A stretch of 40,379 nt of DNA from Streptomyces oryzae (GCF_017676365.1 NZ_JADKMA010000048.1:1-40379), one strand, 5' to 3'. Positions 15,721 through 25,289 are shown, counted from the stretch's first letter. Program-made: numbers and translations. Notes: a model not told the origin generated them from the sequence alone.

Positions 15721-17400
15721 CTAGCCTGGCCCAGCCCCTGCGTCCGGCAGGGGCTGCAGCACCGCCACCACACGCCGGCCGCCCACCTCGCACCGCACCC
15801 GCTGCCCGGCGGGCACGGCCGCGCGCCGCTTGACGAGCCATATGTGCACCCCGCACAGCGCCGCCACCGGATCGACCCCAGCAGGCGCGGACTCCAGCCG
15901 CATGTCCAGCAGCCCGCCGTCCCGCACCCGCAGCACACACCGGTCCTCCGCGAGTACTGCGGCAGCCGTACGGCACCCCGGGTACGCCGCGAGCACACCG
16001 GCGCTCCACTCGCGTACCGAAGCCGTGGCAGCGTGCCCGTCCCAGTGCCGGTACAGCAGCCCCGCGCTCTGCACATGGCGCAGCCCCGCCCAGTCCTCCT
16101 TGGCCGCCAGATGGTCGCCGACGCGGCCCGAAACGGGGCGCCGCACAACCCGCACCATGTCCCCTGCGCCGTTCGCGTCCCCGCCGGGGTCCGCGTCCAC
16201 CTCGCCGTCCAGGGCGAAGACCGACGGAGCGGGCGACCGCCGCGCCACCTCGGTCGGCAGCGGCAGCGGCTCCGGTTCCGGGGGCACCGGGGGCGGGGCG
16301 AGGTCCAACAGTGCGTAGAGGCGCCTGCGCAGCTCTCCCACCGCGTTCCCCTGCCGCGCGAAGGCGTCCGCCGCCACCGCGCGCACGGACTCCGGCCGGT
16401 GCTCCGCCAGCACGCGTTCGAGCAGACGTACGTACGGCGCCTGCTCGTCCAGCCGCGGCGCCGCCTCCAGCAGCCGGGCCATGGGTGTGCCGGGCAGCAG
16501 CTCGCTCCCGCCGTCGTAGGCGCCCAGCACGGGGAGGCCGAGTGCCGCCGCGTACAGCGCTGTTGAGCCGTGGTCGGTGATGACGCAGTCCGCTGCGACC
16601 AGCAGCGCCGCCCACTCCTCGTACGGGGAGGGCAGCAGCACCCCGGCCTTCCGCTCGGGGGTGAGGTCCAGTCCGAGCCCGAATCTCCCCTTGTACGCAT
16701 GCTCGTTCGGGTGCAGCACCAGCGCCGTCTGGTAGGCGTCGTACGGCAGTTCCGTCGCCAGCCGCAGCGGCAGTCCGGGGCGGCGCGTCAGCAGCGACTC
16801 CGGGCCCCAGGTGGAAAGGGTCACCACCAGCTTCCGCCGGCCGGTCCGCAGGGCGTGCCGGTAGCGGTCCCGGCGCGGTTGCGACTCCAGGAGCCGGTCG
16901 AGTGTCGGGTCACCGACGACGGCGGCGGGCACGGCGGCGCGCGGTGAGTGCGCGGCCAGCCGTTCGAGCTGGCCTGGGTGGGCGAGGGCGTGCAGTCGGG
17001 CGAGCGGGGCGCCGTCGGGGCGCAGCAACTGGTCGGGGTGGAGCCCGTTGGCCGCGTCGCCCTCCGGCTGGGCCGGCGCGCCGTCGCCGGGCTCGTCCGG
17101 CAGGGCGGGCATCCGCTTGCTGAAGCCCGCGCCGTGCGGCAGCAGCGTCAGCGGCCCGCGCAGCCGGTGCAGTTCACCGCGCGCCGAGGCGGCCAGTATC
17201 AGCGCGAAGGACCGCTGGGTGGCCTCTTCCCAGGGCAGCTGCAGCGCCCGCAGCCCGTCGAGCGGGGCCAGGGCGTCGGCTTCGAACTCCGAGCCGGGCA
17301 CGAGCGTGACGTGGAGCCGGATCCGCCGGTCGCCGGCGAGGGCCGGTGCGGCGTCGAGGAGACGGTGCAACGTGGTCGCCGTCCTGACCACGAACAGCAC
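15721..17400 (-). CDS. CDP-glycerol glycerophosphotransferase-like GT-B protein
   Basis: Predicted GT-B-fold protein, 559 aa. Diagnostic features are an N-terminal Rossmann-like start (VLFVVRTATTLHRLLDA), PHGAGFSKRM, VVGDPTLDRLLES, LVVTLSTWGPESLL, LVLHPNEHA and the C-terminal donor-site signature ADCVITDHGSTALYAAALG. The last segments resemble the TagF/CDP-glycerol glycerophosphotransferase family. The roughly 200-residue C-terminal part after PPPVPPEPEPLPLP is not recognised. Start GTG at 17400 gives the expected beginning, with GGAAG about 8 nt upstream lying inside a duplicated repeat. A second GTG 24 nt upstream (17424) is an exact copy created by that duplication. It is divergent from dxr. 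Teichoic-acid-like polymer or glycolipid synthesis is a family-level guess. Confidence 0.75.
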   Translation of the reverse strand: MLFVVRTATTLHRLLDAAPALAGDRRIRLHVTLVPGSEFEADALAPLDGLRALQLPWEEATQRSFALILAASARGELHRLRGPLTLLPHGAGFSKRMPALPDEPGDGAPAQPEGDAANGLHPDQLLRPDGAPLARLHALAHPGQLERLAAHSPRAAVPAAVVGDPTLDRLLESQPRRDRYRHALRTGRRKLVVTLSTWGPESLLTRRPGLPLRLATELPYDAYQTALVLHPNEHAYKGRFGLGLDLTPERKAGVLLPSPYEEWAALLVAADCVITDHGSTALYAAALGLPVLGAYDGGSELLPGTPMARLLEAAPRLDEQAPYVRLLERVLAEHRPESVRAVAADAFARQGNAVGELRRRLYALLDLAPPPVPPEPEPLPLPTEVARRSPAPSVFALDGEVDADPGGDANGAGDMVRVVRRPVSGRVGDHLAAKEDWAGLRHVQSAGLLYRHWDGHAATASVREWSAGVLAAYPGCRTAAAVLAEDRCVLRVRDGGLLDMRLESAPAGVDPVAALCGVHIWLVKRRAAVPAGQRVRCEVGGRRVVAVLQPLPDAGAGPG

Positions 17401-17439
17401 GCTCCGGGCTTCCGGGAACAGCACGCTCCGGGCTTCCGG
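17392..17439 (-). repeat. 24-bp tandem duplication including the start codon
   Basis: The 24 bp at 17392-17415 are repeated exactly at 17416-17439. On the minus strand each copy carries GTG CTG TTC and an upstream GGAAG, so the glycerophosphotransferase-like gene has two equivalent in-frame starts 8 codons apart. Confidence 0.95.
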
Positions 17440-17500
17440 CTTCCGGCTTCCGGCTTCCGGCTCCCGGCTCCCGGCTCCCGGCTCCCGGCTCCCGGCTCCC
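17431..17500. repeat. Heptanucleotide tandem array, 10 units
   Basis: Four GGCTTCC units (17431-17458) are followed by six GGCTCCC units (17459-17500) and a final GGCC. The array is the immediate upstream region of the minus-strand gene that starts at 17400. Two homogeneous blocks of variant units indicate successive expansion. Confidence 0.97.
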
Positions 17501-17793
17501 GGCCAAATCGTCAAGTTTAGTTGGTTCGACGCGTCCTGGGGTGCCACTTCGCTGACGGAGCTGACTGAGCGGCAGCCTGTTCTGATCGCGCGGCGGCATG
17601 GGCGTGATCGTACTCGGCAGGGAAGAGGCCATTGGCAGGCCATCAGCAGAACATCGGCACGACACCAGGCGATCCCGGCAGCGCGCCGGAAGGCCCACCG
17701 CTGCCCTCCCGCGCGCCCCTCACCCGCGCACCGGTCTCCGCGTGCACCCGGCCTCGCACCCGGTGCGCTGTCCGGCCGGGTCCGGGGAGCGGA
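17501..17793. other. Remainder of divergent intergenic region before dxr
   Basis: Between the heptanucleotide array and the dxr promoter is about 290 nt including one AT-rich patch (17505-17525). The patch contains TTGACG on the minus strand at 17509-17514, a possible -35 with no matching -10 at the right distance. I find no convincing coding region or RNA gene here. Confidence 0.4.
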
Positions 17794-17799
17794 CACAAT
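17794..17799 (+). promoter_or_regulatory. -10-like hexamer for dxr
   Basis: CACAAT at 17794-17799 lies exactly 6 nt before ATG 17806. The G-run between them is too close to the ATG to serve as a Shine-Dalgarno sequence, so a leaderless transcript fits. Confidence 0.45.
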
Positions 17800-17805
17800 G
17801 GGGGC

Positions 17806-19107
17806 ATGACCGACTCCCTCGCTGACCCGCATCTGCGCTACTCCGGCACTGGGTCTCCGGAGCACTCCGGCAACGGCAGTGGCCCGGCAGCGCCGCAGAC
17901 GGGTGCACCGCGCGACATCGTGATCCTCGGCTCCACAGGTTCGATCGGCACACAGGCCGTCGATGTCGTGCTGCAGAACCCCGGCCGTTTCCGGGTCACC
18001 GCGCTGGCCGCCTCGGGCGGCCGGGTCGAGCTGCTGGCCGAGCAGGCACGCCGGCTCCGGGTGCGCACAGTGGCCGTCGCCCGCGAGGAGACCGTGCCCG
18101 CGCTGCGTACGGCGCTGCGCGAGGCGTACGGCGCCGGAGAGCCGCTGCCCGAGGTGCTGGCGGGCCCGGAGGCCGCGACGGAACTGGCCGCCTCCCCGTG
18201 CCACACCGTGCTCAACGGCATCACCGGCTCCATCGGACTGGCCCCGACCCTGGCAGCGCTGAAGGCGGGCCGGGTGCTGGCGCTGGCCAACAAGGAGTCG
18301 CTGATCGTCGGCGGGCCCCTGGTCAAGGAGGTGGCCGCGCCCGGCCAGATCGTGCCCGTCGACTCGGAGCACTCCGCGCTCTTCCAGGCCCTCATGGGCG
18401 GCACCCGCGCCGAGGTGCGCAAGCTGCTGGTCACCGCCTCGGGCGGCCCGTTCCGCGGCCGGAGCAGAGCCGAGCTCGCCGACGTCACCCCGCAGCAGGC
18501 GCTGGCCCACCCCACCTGGGACATGGGCCCCGTCATCACCATCAACTCGGCCACCCTGGTCAACAAGGGGCTGGAGGTCATCGAGGCGCATCTGCTCTAC
18601 GACATCCCCTTCGACCGCATCAAGGTGGTGGTCCATCCGCAGTCGGCCGTCCACTCGATGGTGGAGTTCACGGACGGCTCGACCCTTGCCCAGTGCGGCC
18701 CCCCTGACATGCGGCTGCCGATCGCGCTCGGCCTCGGCTGGCCCGAGCGGGTGCCGGACTCCGGACCGGTCTTCTCCTGGACCGAGGCGATGTCCTGGGA
18801 CTTCTACCCGCTGGACGAAGAGGCGTTCCCTTCCGTCCCGCTGGCCTGCCATGTGGGCGCGCTGGGCGGTACGGCCCCCGCCGTCTTCAACGCCGCGAAC
18901 GAGGAGTGCGTCGAGGCGTTCATGGCCGGAACGCTGCCGTTCACAGGCATCGTGGATACGGTTGCCGCTGTGGTCGAAGAGCACGGCACACCGAACGGAA
19001 CCGGGCTGACCCTTCCCGATGTCCTGGCCGCAGAGAGCTGGGCGCGCGCCCGCGCCCGTGAACTGGCGGCACGTTCCGCCACAGCAACAGCGGAGGCCCG
19101 CGCATGA
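17806..19107 (+). CDS. dxr: 1-deoxy-D-xylulose 5-phosphate reductoisomerase
   Basis: Second enzyme of the MEP isoprenoid pathway, converting DXP to MEP with NADPH; 433 aa, cytoplasmic. The NADPH motif is [16 protein letters not shown]. Further landmarks are [12 protein letters not shown], the metal-binding [19 protein letters not shown], the [19 protein letters not shown] segment and [12 protein letters not shown]. There is an N-terminal extension of about 35 residues before the first beta-strand, as is common in actinobacteria. ATG 17806 has a -10-like hexamer 6 nt upstream. The stop overlaps the rseP start by 4 nt (ATGA), so the two genes are translationally coupled. Another MEP-pathway gene, ispG, follows rseP. 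Confidence 0.97.
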   Translation: MTDSLADPHLRYSGTGSPEHSGNGSGPAAPQTGAPRDIVILGSTGSIGTQAVDVVLQNPGRFRVTALAASGGRVELLAEQARRLRVRTVAVAREETVPALRTALREAYGAGEPLPEVLAGPEAATELAASPCHTVLNGITGSIGLAPTLAALKAGRVLALANKESLIVGGPLVKEVAAPGQIVPVDSEHSALFQALMGGTRAEVRKLLVTASGGPFRGRSRAELADVTPQQALAHPTWDMGPVITINSATLVNKGLEVIEAHLLYDIPFDRIKVVVHPQSAVHSMVEFTDGSTLAQCGPPDMRLPIALGLGWPERVPDSGPVFSWTEAMSWDFYPLDEEAFPSVPLACHVGALGGTAPAVFNAANEECVEAFMAGTLPFTGIVDTVAAVVEEHGTPNGTGLTLPDVLAAESWARARARELAARSATATAEARA

Positions 19108-20408
19108 CGGCGTTCATGACCATCCTCGGCATAGTCGTCTTCGTCGTCGGCCTGCTGTTCTCCATCGCCTGGCACGAACTGGGCCACTTCTCGACGGCCA
19201 AGATGTTCGGCGTACGGGTGCCGCAGTTCATGGTGGGTTTCGGCCCCACTCTGTGGTCCAAGCGCAAGGGCGAGACGGAGTACGGCATCAAGGCGGTGCC
19301 GCTCGGCGGCTACATCCGCATGATCGGCATGTTCCCGCCCGGCGACGACGGCGCCGTACGGCAGCGCTCCTCCTCGCCGTTCCGCGGCATGATCGAGGAC
19401 GCCCGCGCAGCCGCGTACGAGGAGCTCCAGCCCGGTGACGAGCACCGGATGCTCTATACGCGCAAGCCGTGGAAGCGCGTCATCGTGATGTTCGCCGGGC
19501 CGTTCATGAACCTGGTGCTGGCCGTGGTGATCTTTCTGACGGTGCTGATGACCTTCGGTATCAACACCCAGACCACCACCGTCTCCACGGTCTCGGAGTG
19601 TGTGATCCCCGCCTCGGCGCAGACCGACAAGTGCCCCAAGGGCGCCAAGGACTCCCCGGCAAAGGCGGCCGGCCTCGAGCCGGGTGACAAGATCGTCGCC
19701 TTCGACGGACAGCGGGTCGCGGACTGGGGCGCTCTCCAGCAGCACATCCGCGACACCACGGGCCCCGCCGCCATCACGGTGGAGCGGGACGGCGCCCGGC
19801 GCACGCTGCACGCCGACCTGATCAAGAACAAGGTCGCCAAGTCCGACGGCCGCGGCAGCTATGTCCCCGACGAGTACGTGACGGCCGGTTTCCTCGGCTT
19901 CACCCCGGCCAGCGGCATCGTGGAGCAGTCCTTCCCGCAGGCCGTGGACCGGATGGGCGACATGATGGCCAACGGCGTCGAGGCCCTGGTCAACCTGCCG
20001 AGCAAGGTGCCCGACCTGTGGAACGCGGCCTTCGACGGCGCCGAGCGCAAGCAGGACTCGCCGATGGGCGTGGTGGGCGCCGCCAGGGTGGGCGGCGAGG
20101 TCTTCTCGCTCGACATCCCGCCGAGCCAGCGGGTGGCGACCATGCTCTTCCTGGTCGCGGGCTTCAATCTGAGCCTGTTCCTGTTCAACATGCTGCCGCT
20201 GCTCCCGCTGGACGGAGGACACATCGCCGGCGCCGTGTGGGAGTCGCTGCGGCGAAATCTGGCCAAGGTTTTCCGGCGCCCCGACCCCGGCCCCTTCGAC
20301 GTGGCCAAGCTGATGCCCGTCGCCTATGTGGTGGCCGGTATCTTCCTGTGCTTCACCCTTCTGGTGCTGGTGGCCGACGTGGTGAATCCGGTCAGACTCA
20401 CCGGCTGA
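19104..20408 (+). CDS. rseP: RseP/RasP-type site-2 intramembrane metalloprotease
   Basis: Site-2 protease of 434 aa that cleaves within membranes, in many bacteria acting on anti-sigma factors. The zinc motif HELGH is at residues 24-28 in the first membrane segment, and the second metal ligand is D370 in [15 protein letters not shown] domain occupies the periplasm-side region ([17 protein letters not shown]). Additional membrane segments lie near residues 130-150 and at the C-terminus. The start ATG overlaps the dxr stop by 4 nt. A strong hairpin terminator follows 21 nt after the stop. Which anti-sigma factor is cleaved cannot be told from this window. Confidence 0.95.
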   Translation: MTAFMTILGIVVFVVGLLFSIAWHELGHFSTAKMFGVRVPQFMVGFGPTLWSKRKGETEYGIKAVPLGGYIRMIGMFPPGDDGAVRQRSSSPFRGMIEDARAAAYEELQPGDEHRMLYTRKPWKRVIVMFAGPFMNLVLAVVIFLTVLMTFGINTQTTTVSTVSECVIPASAQTDKCPKGAKDSPAKAAGLEPGDKIVAFDGQRVADWGALQQHIRDTTGPAAITVERDGARRTLHADLIKNKVAKSDGRGSYVPDEYVTAGFLGFTPASGIVEQSFPQAVDRMGDMMANGVEALVNLPSKVPDLWNAAFDGAERKQDSPMGVVGAARVGGEVFSLDIPPSQRVATMLFLVAGFNLSLFLFNMLPLLPLDGGHIAGAVWESLRRNLAKVFRRPDPGPFDVAKLMPVAYVVAGIFLCFTLLVLVADVVNPVRLTG

Positions 20409-20429
20409 CCGGCGGCTTGTTCTGGCCCC

Positions 20430-20459
20430 TGACGCCCGTGCGATTTCGCACGGGCGTCA
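20430..20459. terminator. Strong hairpin terminator after rseP
   Basis: TGACGCCCGTGCGA (20430-20443) pairs perfectly with TCGCACGGGCGTCA (20446-20459), a 14-bp stem. It is followed by CATTT rather than a long T-run, as is frequent in high-GC actinobacteria. It separates dxr-rseP from ispG. Confidence 0.85.
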
Positions 20460-20576
20460 CCATTTGCCGCATTCTCCAGGGAACGATGTGCTCCGCACGA
20501 GGCCGGTGCCGTAATCTCGGGACACGGGAGCCCGTCGAACCCGGGACTTGAACGACACCGTTGGGGTTGCACGCTG

Positions 20577-21734
20577 ATGACAGCGATTTCGCTCGGAATG
20601 CCGGATGTTCCGGCCAAGCTCGCCGACCGCAGGGTCAGCCGGAAGATCCAGGTAGGAACGGTCGCAGTCGGTGGCGACGCGCCCGTGTCCGTGCAGTCCA
20701 TGACCACGACCCGCACCTCGGACATCGGCTCGACGCTTCAGCAGATCGCCGAGCTGACGGCGTCCGGCTGCCAGATCGTCCGCGTGGCGTGTCCCACCCA
20801 GGACGACGCTGACGCGCTCGCCACGATCGCCCGCAAGTCGCAGATCCCGGTGATCGCCGACATCCACTTCCAGCCGAAGTACGTCTTCCAGGCCATCGAC
20901 GCCGGCTGCGCCGCCGTCCGCGTCAACCCCGGCAACATCAAGCAGTTCGACGACAAGGTCAAGGAGATCGCCGCCGCGGCCTCCGCCGCCGGCACCCCGA
21001 TCCGGATCGGCGTCAACGCGGGCTCGCTGGACAAGCGGCTGCTGGAGAAGTACGGCAAGGCCACCCCCGAGGCGCTGGTCGAGTCCGCGCTGTGGGAGTG
21101 CTCGCTCTTCGAGGAGCACGGCTTCCGCGACATCAAGATCTCGGTCAAGCACAACGACCCGGTCGTGATGGTCAACGCCTACCGGCTGCTGGCCCAGCGC
21201 TGCGACTACCCGCTGCACCTCGGCGTCACCGAGGCCGGGCCCGCCTTCCAGGGCACCATCAAGTCGGCCGTCGCTTTCGGCGCCCTGCTCAGCGAGGGCA
21301 TCGGCGACACCATCCGGGTCTCCCTCTCGGCGCCGCCCGCCGAGGAGGTCAAGGTCGGCATCCAGATCCTGGAGTCCCTCGGTCTGCGCCAGCGCGGCCT
21401 GGAGATCGTCTCCTGCCCCTCCTGCGGCCGCGCCCAGGTGGACGTCTACAAGCTCGCCGACGAGGTCACCGCCGGACTGGACGGCATGGACGTCCCGCTG
21501 CGCGTGGCCGTCATGGGCTGTGTCGTCAACGGCCCCGGCGAGGCCCGCGAGGCCGACCTGGGTGTCGCCTCCGGCAACGGCAAGGGACAGATCTTCGTCA
21601 AGGGCGAGGTCATCAAGACCGTCCCCGAGTCCAAGATCGTCGAGACCCTCATCGACGAGGCCATGAAGATCGCCGAGCAGATGGAGAAGGACGGGATCGC
21701 CTCCGGCGAGCCGGTGGTGACGGCAGCGGGCTGA
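20577..21734 (+). CDS. ispG: 4-hydroxy-3-methylbut-2-en-1-yl diphosphate synthase
   Basis: Penultimate MEP-pathway enzyme (GcpE), 385 aa, reductively converting MEcPP to HMBPP with a [4Fe-4S] cluster. Cluster ligands are C280 and C283 (SCPSCGRAQ), C315 (GCVVNGPGE) and probably the nearby glutamate E322. The N-terminal TIM-barrel is recognisable from [20 protein letters not shown] and [12 protein letters not shown] 20577 gives the standard N-terminus. A TAATCT hexamer at 20512-20517 may be its -10, giving a leader of about 50 nt. It lies downstream of the rseP terminator and therefore probably has its own promoter, and is followed by a hairpin terminator. Confidence 0.97.
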   Translation: MTAISLGMPDVPAKLADRRVSRKIQVGTVAVGGDAPVSVQSMTTTRTSDIGSTLQQIAELTASGCQIVRVACPTQDDADALATIARKSQIPVIADIHFQPKYVFQAIDAGCAAVRVNPGNIKQFDDKVKEIAAAASAAGTPIRIGVNAGSLDKRLLEKYGKATPEALVESALWECSLFEEHGFRDIKISVKHNDPVVMVNAYRLLAQRCDYPLHLGVTEAGPAFQGTIKSAVAFGALLSEGIGDTIRVSLSAPPAEEVKVGIQILESLGLRQRGLEIVSCPSCGRAQVDVYKLADEVTAGLDGMDVPLRVAVMGCVVNGPGEAREADLGVASGNGKGQIFVKGEVIKTVPESKIVETLIDEAMKIAEQMEKDGIASGEPVVTAAG

Positions 21735-21786
21735 CCGCCCCCTGACGGCCGACTGCTCGCCCACCCTCCCGCAGGCCGGCAATCCC

Positions 21787-21824
21787 GCACTCCAGCAACC
21801 CTGCAGACCAGCACTCCAGCAACC
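21787..21824. repeat. 14-bp direct repeat, 24-bp period
   Basis: GCACTCCAGCAACC occurs at 21787-21800 and 21811-21824 in the gap after ispG, immediately before a terminator hairpin. Confidence 0.8.
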
Positions 21825-21852
21825 GCCGCGCGGCCCCGCAAGGCCGCGCGGC
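21825..21852. terminator. Hairpin terminator after ispG
   Basis: GCCGCGCGGCC (21825-21835) and GGCCGCGCGGC (21842-21852) form a perfect 11-bp stem with a CCGCAA loop. There is no T-run. It ends ispG transcription before the candidate -10 TACAGT at 21875-21880 for the next gene. Confidence 0.8.
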
Positions 21853-21932
21853 GGCGGCATTCTGTGCGCACAGGTACAGTGCCAGCAGATCGTTCCCTAC
21901 GCCCACGGGCCGCACGGTGAGGCACCGAGACG

Positions 21933-22778
21933 TTGTTGACCACCACTTCCACCAGGGTCGTCGAACCGGCCGAGCTCGAGGACGCGCTCGCCGTTCTGCG
22001 CCGGGAGCCGGTCAACAACGCGTTCGTCGCGGCCCGCGTGCGCAGCTCCGGGCTCGACCCCTGGCGCCTCGGCGGCGAGATGTGGGGCTGGTACCAGGAC
22101 GGCCGGCTGGAAGCCCTCTGCTACAACGGAGCCAACCTCGTCCCCCTGTGCGCCGGCCCCGAGGCCGTACGCGCGTTCGCCGAGCGGGCCCGCCGCCAGG
22201 GCCGCCGCTGCTCGTCCATCGTCGGCCCCGCAGGCCCGACGGCGGCGCTGTGGGCGCACCTGGAGCCGCACTGGGGGCCGCCCAGGGAGGTGCGGCCCCA
22301 CCAGCCGCTGCTGGTCACCGACCGGATGCCGGCAGAGGTCGCGCCCGACCCACTGGTGCGCCGGGTCGCCAAGAGCGAGATGGAGCTGGTGCTGCCCGCC
22401 TGCGTGGCGATGTTCACCGAGGAGGTAGGCGTCTCCCCGCTGTCCGGCGACGGCGGACTCGTCTACCAGGCCCGGGTCGCCGAGCTCGTCAGCACCGGGC
22501 GCTCCTTCGCGCGTATCGAGGGCGGCCGCGTCGTCTTCAAGGCGGAGATCGGCGCCGCCACCCCCTACGCCTGCCAGATCCAGGGCGTCTGGGTGGCCCC
22601 CGAGCGGCGCGGCGAGGGCCTGTCGGAGACCGGTATGGCCGCCGTCATCGACTACGCGCTGCGCGAGGTCTCCCCGGTGGTGAGCCTCTACGTCAACGAC
22701 TACAACGCCCCCGCGCGCGCCGCCTATCGCCGCGTCGGCTTCCGCGAGGTCGGCGCGTTCATGAGCGTCCTTTTCTGA
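21933..22778 (+). CDS. GNAT acetyltransferase with N-terminal DUF4081-type domain
   Basis: Predicted acetyl-CoA-dependent N-acetyltransferase, 281 aa. The N-terminal half (VNNAFVAARVRSSGLDPWRL through SSIVGPAGPTAALW) resembles the DUF4081 domain found fused to GNAT domains in actinobacteria. The C-terminal half is a GNAT fold with the acetyl-CoA loop VWVAPERRGEGLSETG and the final YVNDYNAPARAAYRRVGF. The start is an uncommon TTG at 21933, supported by GGTGAGG at 21916-21922 with 10-nt spacing and the absence of an in-frame ATG or GTG nearby. It has a candidate promoter -10 (TACAGT, 21875-21880). The substrate is unknown. It is followed after 73 nt by a second, shorter GNAT gene. Confidence 0.85.
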   Translation: MLTTTSTRVVEPAELEDALAVLRREPVNNAFVAARVRSSGLDPWRLGGEMWGWYQDGRLEALCYNGANLVPLCAGPEAVRAFAERARRQGRRCSSIVGPAGPTAALWAHLEPHWGPPREVRPHQPLLVTDRMPAEVAPDPLVRRVAKSEMELVLPACVAMFTEEVGVSPLSGDGGLVYQARVAELVSTGRSFARIEGGRVVFKAEIGAATPYACQIQGVWVAPERRGEGLSETGMAAVIDYALREVSPVVSLYVNDYNAPARAAYRRVGFREVGAFMSVLF

Positions 22779-22838
22779 CCGGCCGCCCGCGGACTGCCCG
22801 TGCTGCGCCGCCTCTTCGCGTGGACACGGCCGAGGAAG

Positions 22839-22844
22839 TAGCCT
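22839..22844 (+). promoter_or_regulatory. -10 hexamer for second GNAT gene
   Basis: TAGCCT at 22839-22844 lies 7 nt before ATG 22852, again compatible with a leaderless transcript. Confidence 0.4.
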
Positions 22845-22851
22845 CCCGGCC

Positions 22852-23421
22852 ATGCCGCACACAGCCGGGGGACAGCTCCCGGATCCCCGGAGAGTGGTCA
22901 CCGGCCCGCTCGACCTCGCAGCCCGCGTCGACGAGGCGCTCGCCGTCCAGGCGGTCGCCTTCGGCCTGACGGACGAGGAGATCGGCGTACGACGGCACAT
23001 CGTGCTGCGCCATATGACCTCCCCAGGCGCCCGCGCACTGGGTGCCACCACCGAGGAGGGCCGCCTCGTCGGGTTCATCTACGGAATGCCCAACGACCGC
23101 TCCCAGTGGTGGTCCACGGTGGTCGAGCCGTATCTGCGCCAGCAGGGCAACGAGGACTGGCTGGAGGACACCTTCGTGATCACCGAGCTGCATGTGCACC
23201 CCGCCTTCCAGCGCCGCGGCATCGGACGCGAGTTGATCACCCACCTCACCGACGCGGCCACCGAGCCCCGCTCCCTCCTCTCGGCGCTCGACTTCGACAG
23301 CCCGGCTCGCGCCCTCTACCGCCGCCTCGGCTACCGCGACCTGGCCCGCCGGGTCCAGTTCCCGAGCGCTCCGCAGCCTTATGTGGTGATGGGGGCCTGG
23401 TTGCCGTTGGCGCGGGGGTGA
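22852..23421 (+). CDS. GNAT-family N-acetyltransferase
   Basis: Acetyltransferase of 189 aa with one GNAT domain. The acetyl-CoA-binding segment is LHVHPAFQRRGIGRELITHL, and the C-terminal beta-strand region is SPARALYRRLGYRDLARRVQ, ending VVMGAWLPL. Length is usual for a single-domain GNAT enzyme. ATG 22852 is preceded by a -10-like hexamer at 7 nt and no obvious Shine-Dalgarno sequence. It lies between a larger GNAT gene and proS. Its substrate (small molecule, protein N-terminus or lysine) cannot be deduced. Confidence 0.88.
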   Translation: MPHTAGGQLPDPRRVVTGPLDLAARVDEALAVQAVAFGLTDEEIGVRRHIVLRHMTSPGARALGATTEEGRLVGFIYGMPNDRSQWWSTVVEPYLRQQGNEDWLEDTFVITELHVHPAFQRRGIGRELITHLTDAATEPRSLLSALDFDSPARALYRRLGYRDLARRVQFPSAPQPYVVMGAWLPLARG

Positions 23422-23534
23422 GGCGGCGGCTGCGGCGGTGACATCTCGTTTCCGTGCTGCCGGTGCGGGCCGATAGGCTCCGCATCGACGTGTTCCGTCA
23501 CTCATCGCCAGTTCATCCCGAGCAGGAGTCCCCC

Positions 23535-25244
23535 ATGGCAGCCCGTGTCCAGCGTTTGTCCAGGTCGATGCTGAAGACGCTGCGTGACGACCCGGCCGAC
23601 GCGGAGACGCTCAGCCACAAGCTGCTGGTCCGCGCCGGTTATGTGCGCCGTACCGCCGCCGGGATCTGGACGTGGCTCCCGCTGGGCAAGCAGGTGCTGG
23701 AGAACGTCACCCGCATCGTCCGCGAGGAGATGGACGCCATCGGCGGCCAGGAGGTGCTGCTTCCGGCACTGCTGCCCAAGGAGCCCTACGAGGTCTCGGG
23801 GCGCTACGAGGAGTACGGCGATCTGCTCTTCCGCCTCAAGGACCGCAAGGGCGGCGAGTACCTCCTGGGCCCCACCCACGAGGAGATCTTCACGCAGGTC
23901 GTCAAGGACCAGTGCACCTCGTACAAGGACCTCCCGGTCATCGTCTACCAGATCCAGACCAAGTACCGGGACGAGGCCCGCCCGCGCTCCGGCATTCTGC
24001 GGGGCCGCGAGTTCACGATGAAGGACTCCTACTCCTTCGACGTCTCGGACGAGGCACTGGCCGAGTCCTACGCCGCGCACCGCGTCGCCTACCAGCGCAT
24101 TTTCGAGCGTCTTGGGCTGGACTACCGCATCGTCTCGGCCGTCTCCGGCGCCATGGGCGGCTCGGCCTCCGAGGAGTTCCTGGCTCCCGCCGCGGCCGGC
24201 GAGGACACATATGTGCAGTGCCCGCAGTGCGGCTACGCGGCGAACACCGAGGCCGTCTCGGTCACCGTGCCGCCGTCCTCCACCGAGGGCCACGGTCCGG
24301 TGGAGAAGCTGGACACCCCGGACACCCCCACCATCGAGACGCTCGCCGAGCACCTGGGCGTGCCCGCTTCGGCGACGCTGAAGAACCTGCTGGTCAAGGT
24401 GGACGGCGAGATCACCGCGGTCGGTGTCCCCGGCGACCGCGAGGTGGACCTGGGCAAGCTCGCCGAGCAGCTGGCGCCCGCGACGGTCGAGCTGGTCACA
24501 GCGGAGGACTTCGAGGGCCGCGGCGACCTGGTCCGCGGCTATGTGGGCCCGCAGGGCGGCATGGCGGGCAAGGCGTTCCGCTACCTCGCCGACCCGCGGG
24601 TGGCCCCCGGCACCTCGTGGATCACCGGCGCCAACGAGGCGGGCAAGCACGCCCGCAATGTGGTGTGCGGCCGGGACTTCGAGGTCGACCAGTACCTCGA
24701 CGTCGTCGTTGTCGAGCCGGGCGACCCCTGCCCCAAGTGCGGCACCGGCATCGAGCTGGACCGCGCCATCGAGATCGGCCACATCTTCCAGCTGGGCCGC
24801 AAGTACGCCAATGCGTTCGAGCTGGACGTGCTCGGCCAGGACGGCAAGCCCGTGCGCGTCACCATGGGCTCCTACGGCATCGGAGTCTCCCGCGCCGTTG
24901 CGGCGCTCGCCGAGCAGCACGCCGACGAACACGGCCTGTACTGGCCCCGCGAGGTCGCCCCCGCCGATGTGCACGTGGTCGCGGCGGGCAAGGCGCAGCA
25001 GACCGAGGCGGCACTGGAGATCGCGGACCGGCTCGGCGCGGCAGGTGTGCGGGTGCTGGTGGACGACCGTACGAGCGTCTCGCCGGGCGTGAAGTTCACC
25101 GACGCCGAGCTGATCGGCGTGCCGACCATCCTGATCGCCGGACGGGGCATCAAGGACGGTCGCGTCGAGCTGAAGGACCGGCGTACGGGCGAGCGCGAGG
25201 AGCTGCCGATCGACGAGGCGGTGGCCCGGCTCACCCAGGGCTGA
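23535..25244 (+). CDS. proS: Prolyl-tRNA synthetase (bacterial type)
   Basis: Class II aminoacyl-tRNA synthetase charging tRNA(Pro), 569 aa. Class II motifs are visible: [31 protein letters not shown] and [20 protein letters not shown]. The INS editing domain of the bacterial type is present between motifs 2 and 3 (from about residue 230; [19 protein letters not shown]), removing mischarged alanine. Motif 3 GSYGIGVSR and the C-terminal anticodon-binding domain ([15 protein letters not shown]) follow. ATG 23535 has AGGAG at 23524-23528 with 6-nt spacing. A TAGGCT hexamer at 23474-23479 is a candidate -10. A hairpin after the stop separates it from the convergent minus-strand gene. Confidence 0.97.
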   Translation: MAARVQRLSRSMLKTLRDDPADAETLSHKLLVRAGYVRRTAAGIWTWLPLGKQVLENVTRIVREEMDAIGGQEVLLPALLPKEPYEVSGRYEEYGDLLFRLKDRKGGEYLLGPTHEEIFTQVVKDQCTSYKDLPVIVYQIQTKYRDEARPRSGILRGREFTMKDSYSFDVSDEALAESYAAHRVAYQRIFERLGLDYRIVSAVSGAMGGSASEEFLAPAAAGEDTYVQCPQCGYAANTEAVSVTVPPSSTEGHGPVEKLDTPDTPTIETLAEHLGVPASATLKNLLVKVDGEITAVGVPGDREVDLGKLAEQLAPATVELVTAEDFEGRGDLVRGYVGPQGGMAGKAFRYLADPRVAPGTSWITGANEAGKHARNVVCGRDFEVDQYLDVVVVEPGDPCPKCGTGIELDRAIEIGHIFQLGRKYANAFELDVLGQDGKPVRVTMGSYGIGVSRAVAALAEQHADEHGLYWPREVAPADVHVVAAGKAQQTEAALEIADRLGAAGVRVLVDDRTSVSPGVKFTDAELIGVPTILIAGRGIKDGRVELKDRRTGEREELPIDEAVARLTQG

Positions 25245-25258
25245 GTGCCGATACGGCA

Positions 25259-25289
25259 AGGGCCCCTGGCTCCCGGCAGCAGGGGCCCT
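25259..25289. terminator. Bidirectional hairpin between proS and the kinase-like gene
   Basis: AGGGCCCCTG (25259-25268) pairs perfectly with CAGGGGCCCT (25280-25289) around an 11-nt loop. It sits between convergent stops at 25244 and 25333 and can serve both strands. Confidence 0.75.

Noticed and set aside
17401..18984. Upstream extension of the minus-strand glycerophosphotransferase-like frame into dxr
   Set aside because: The frame is open through the heptamer array and antisense to dxr, but the text has no domain features; the conserved beginning VLFVVRT is at the GTG at 17400.
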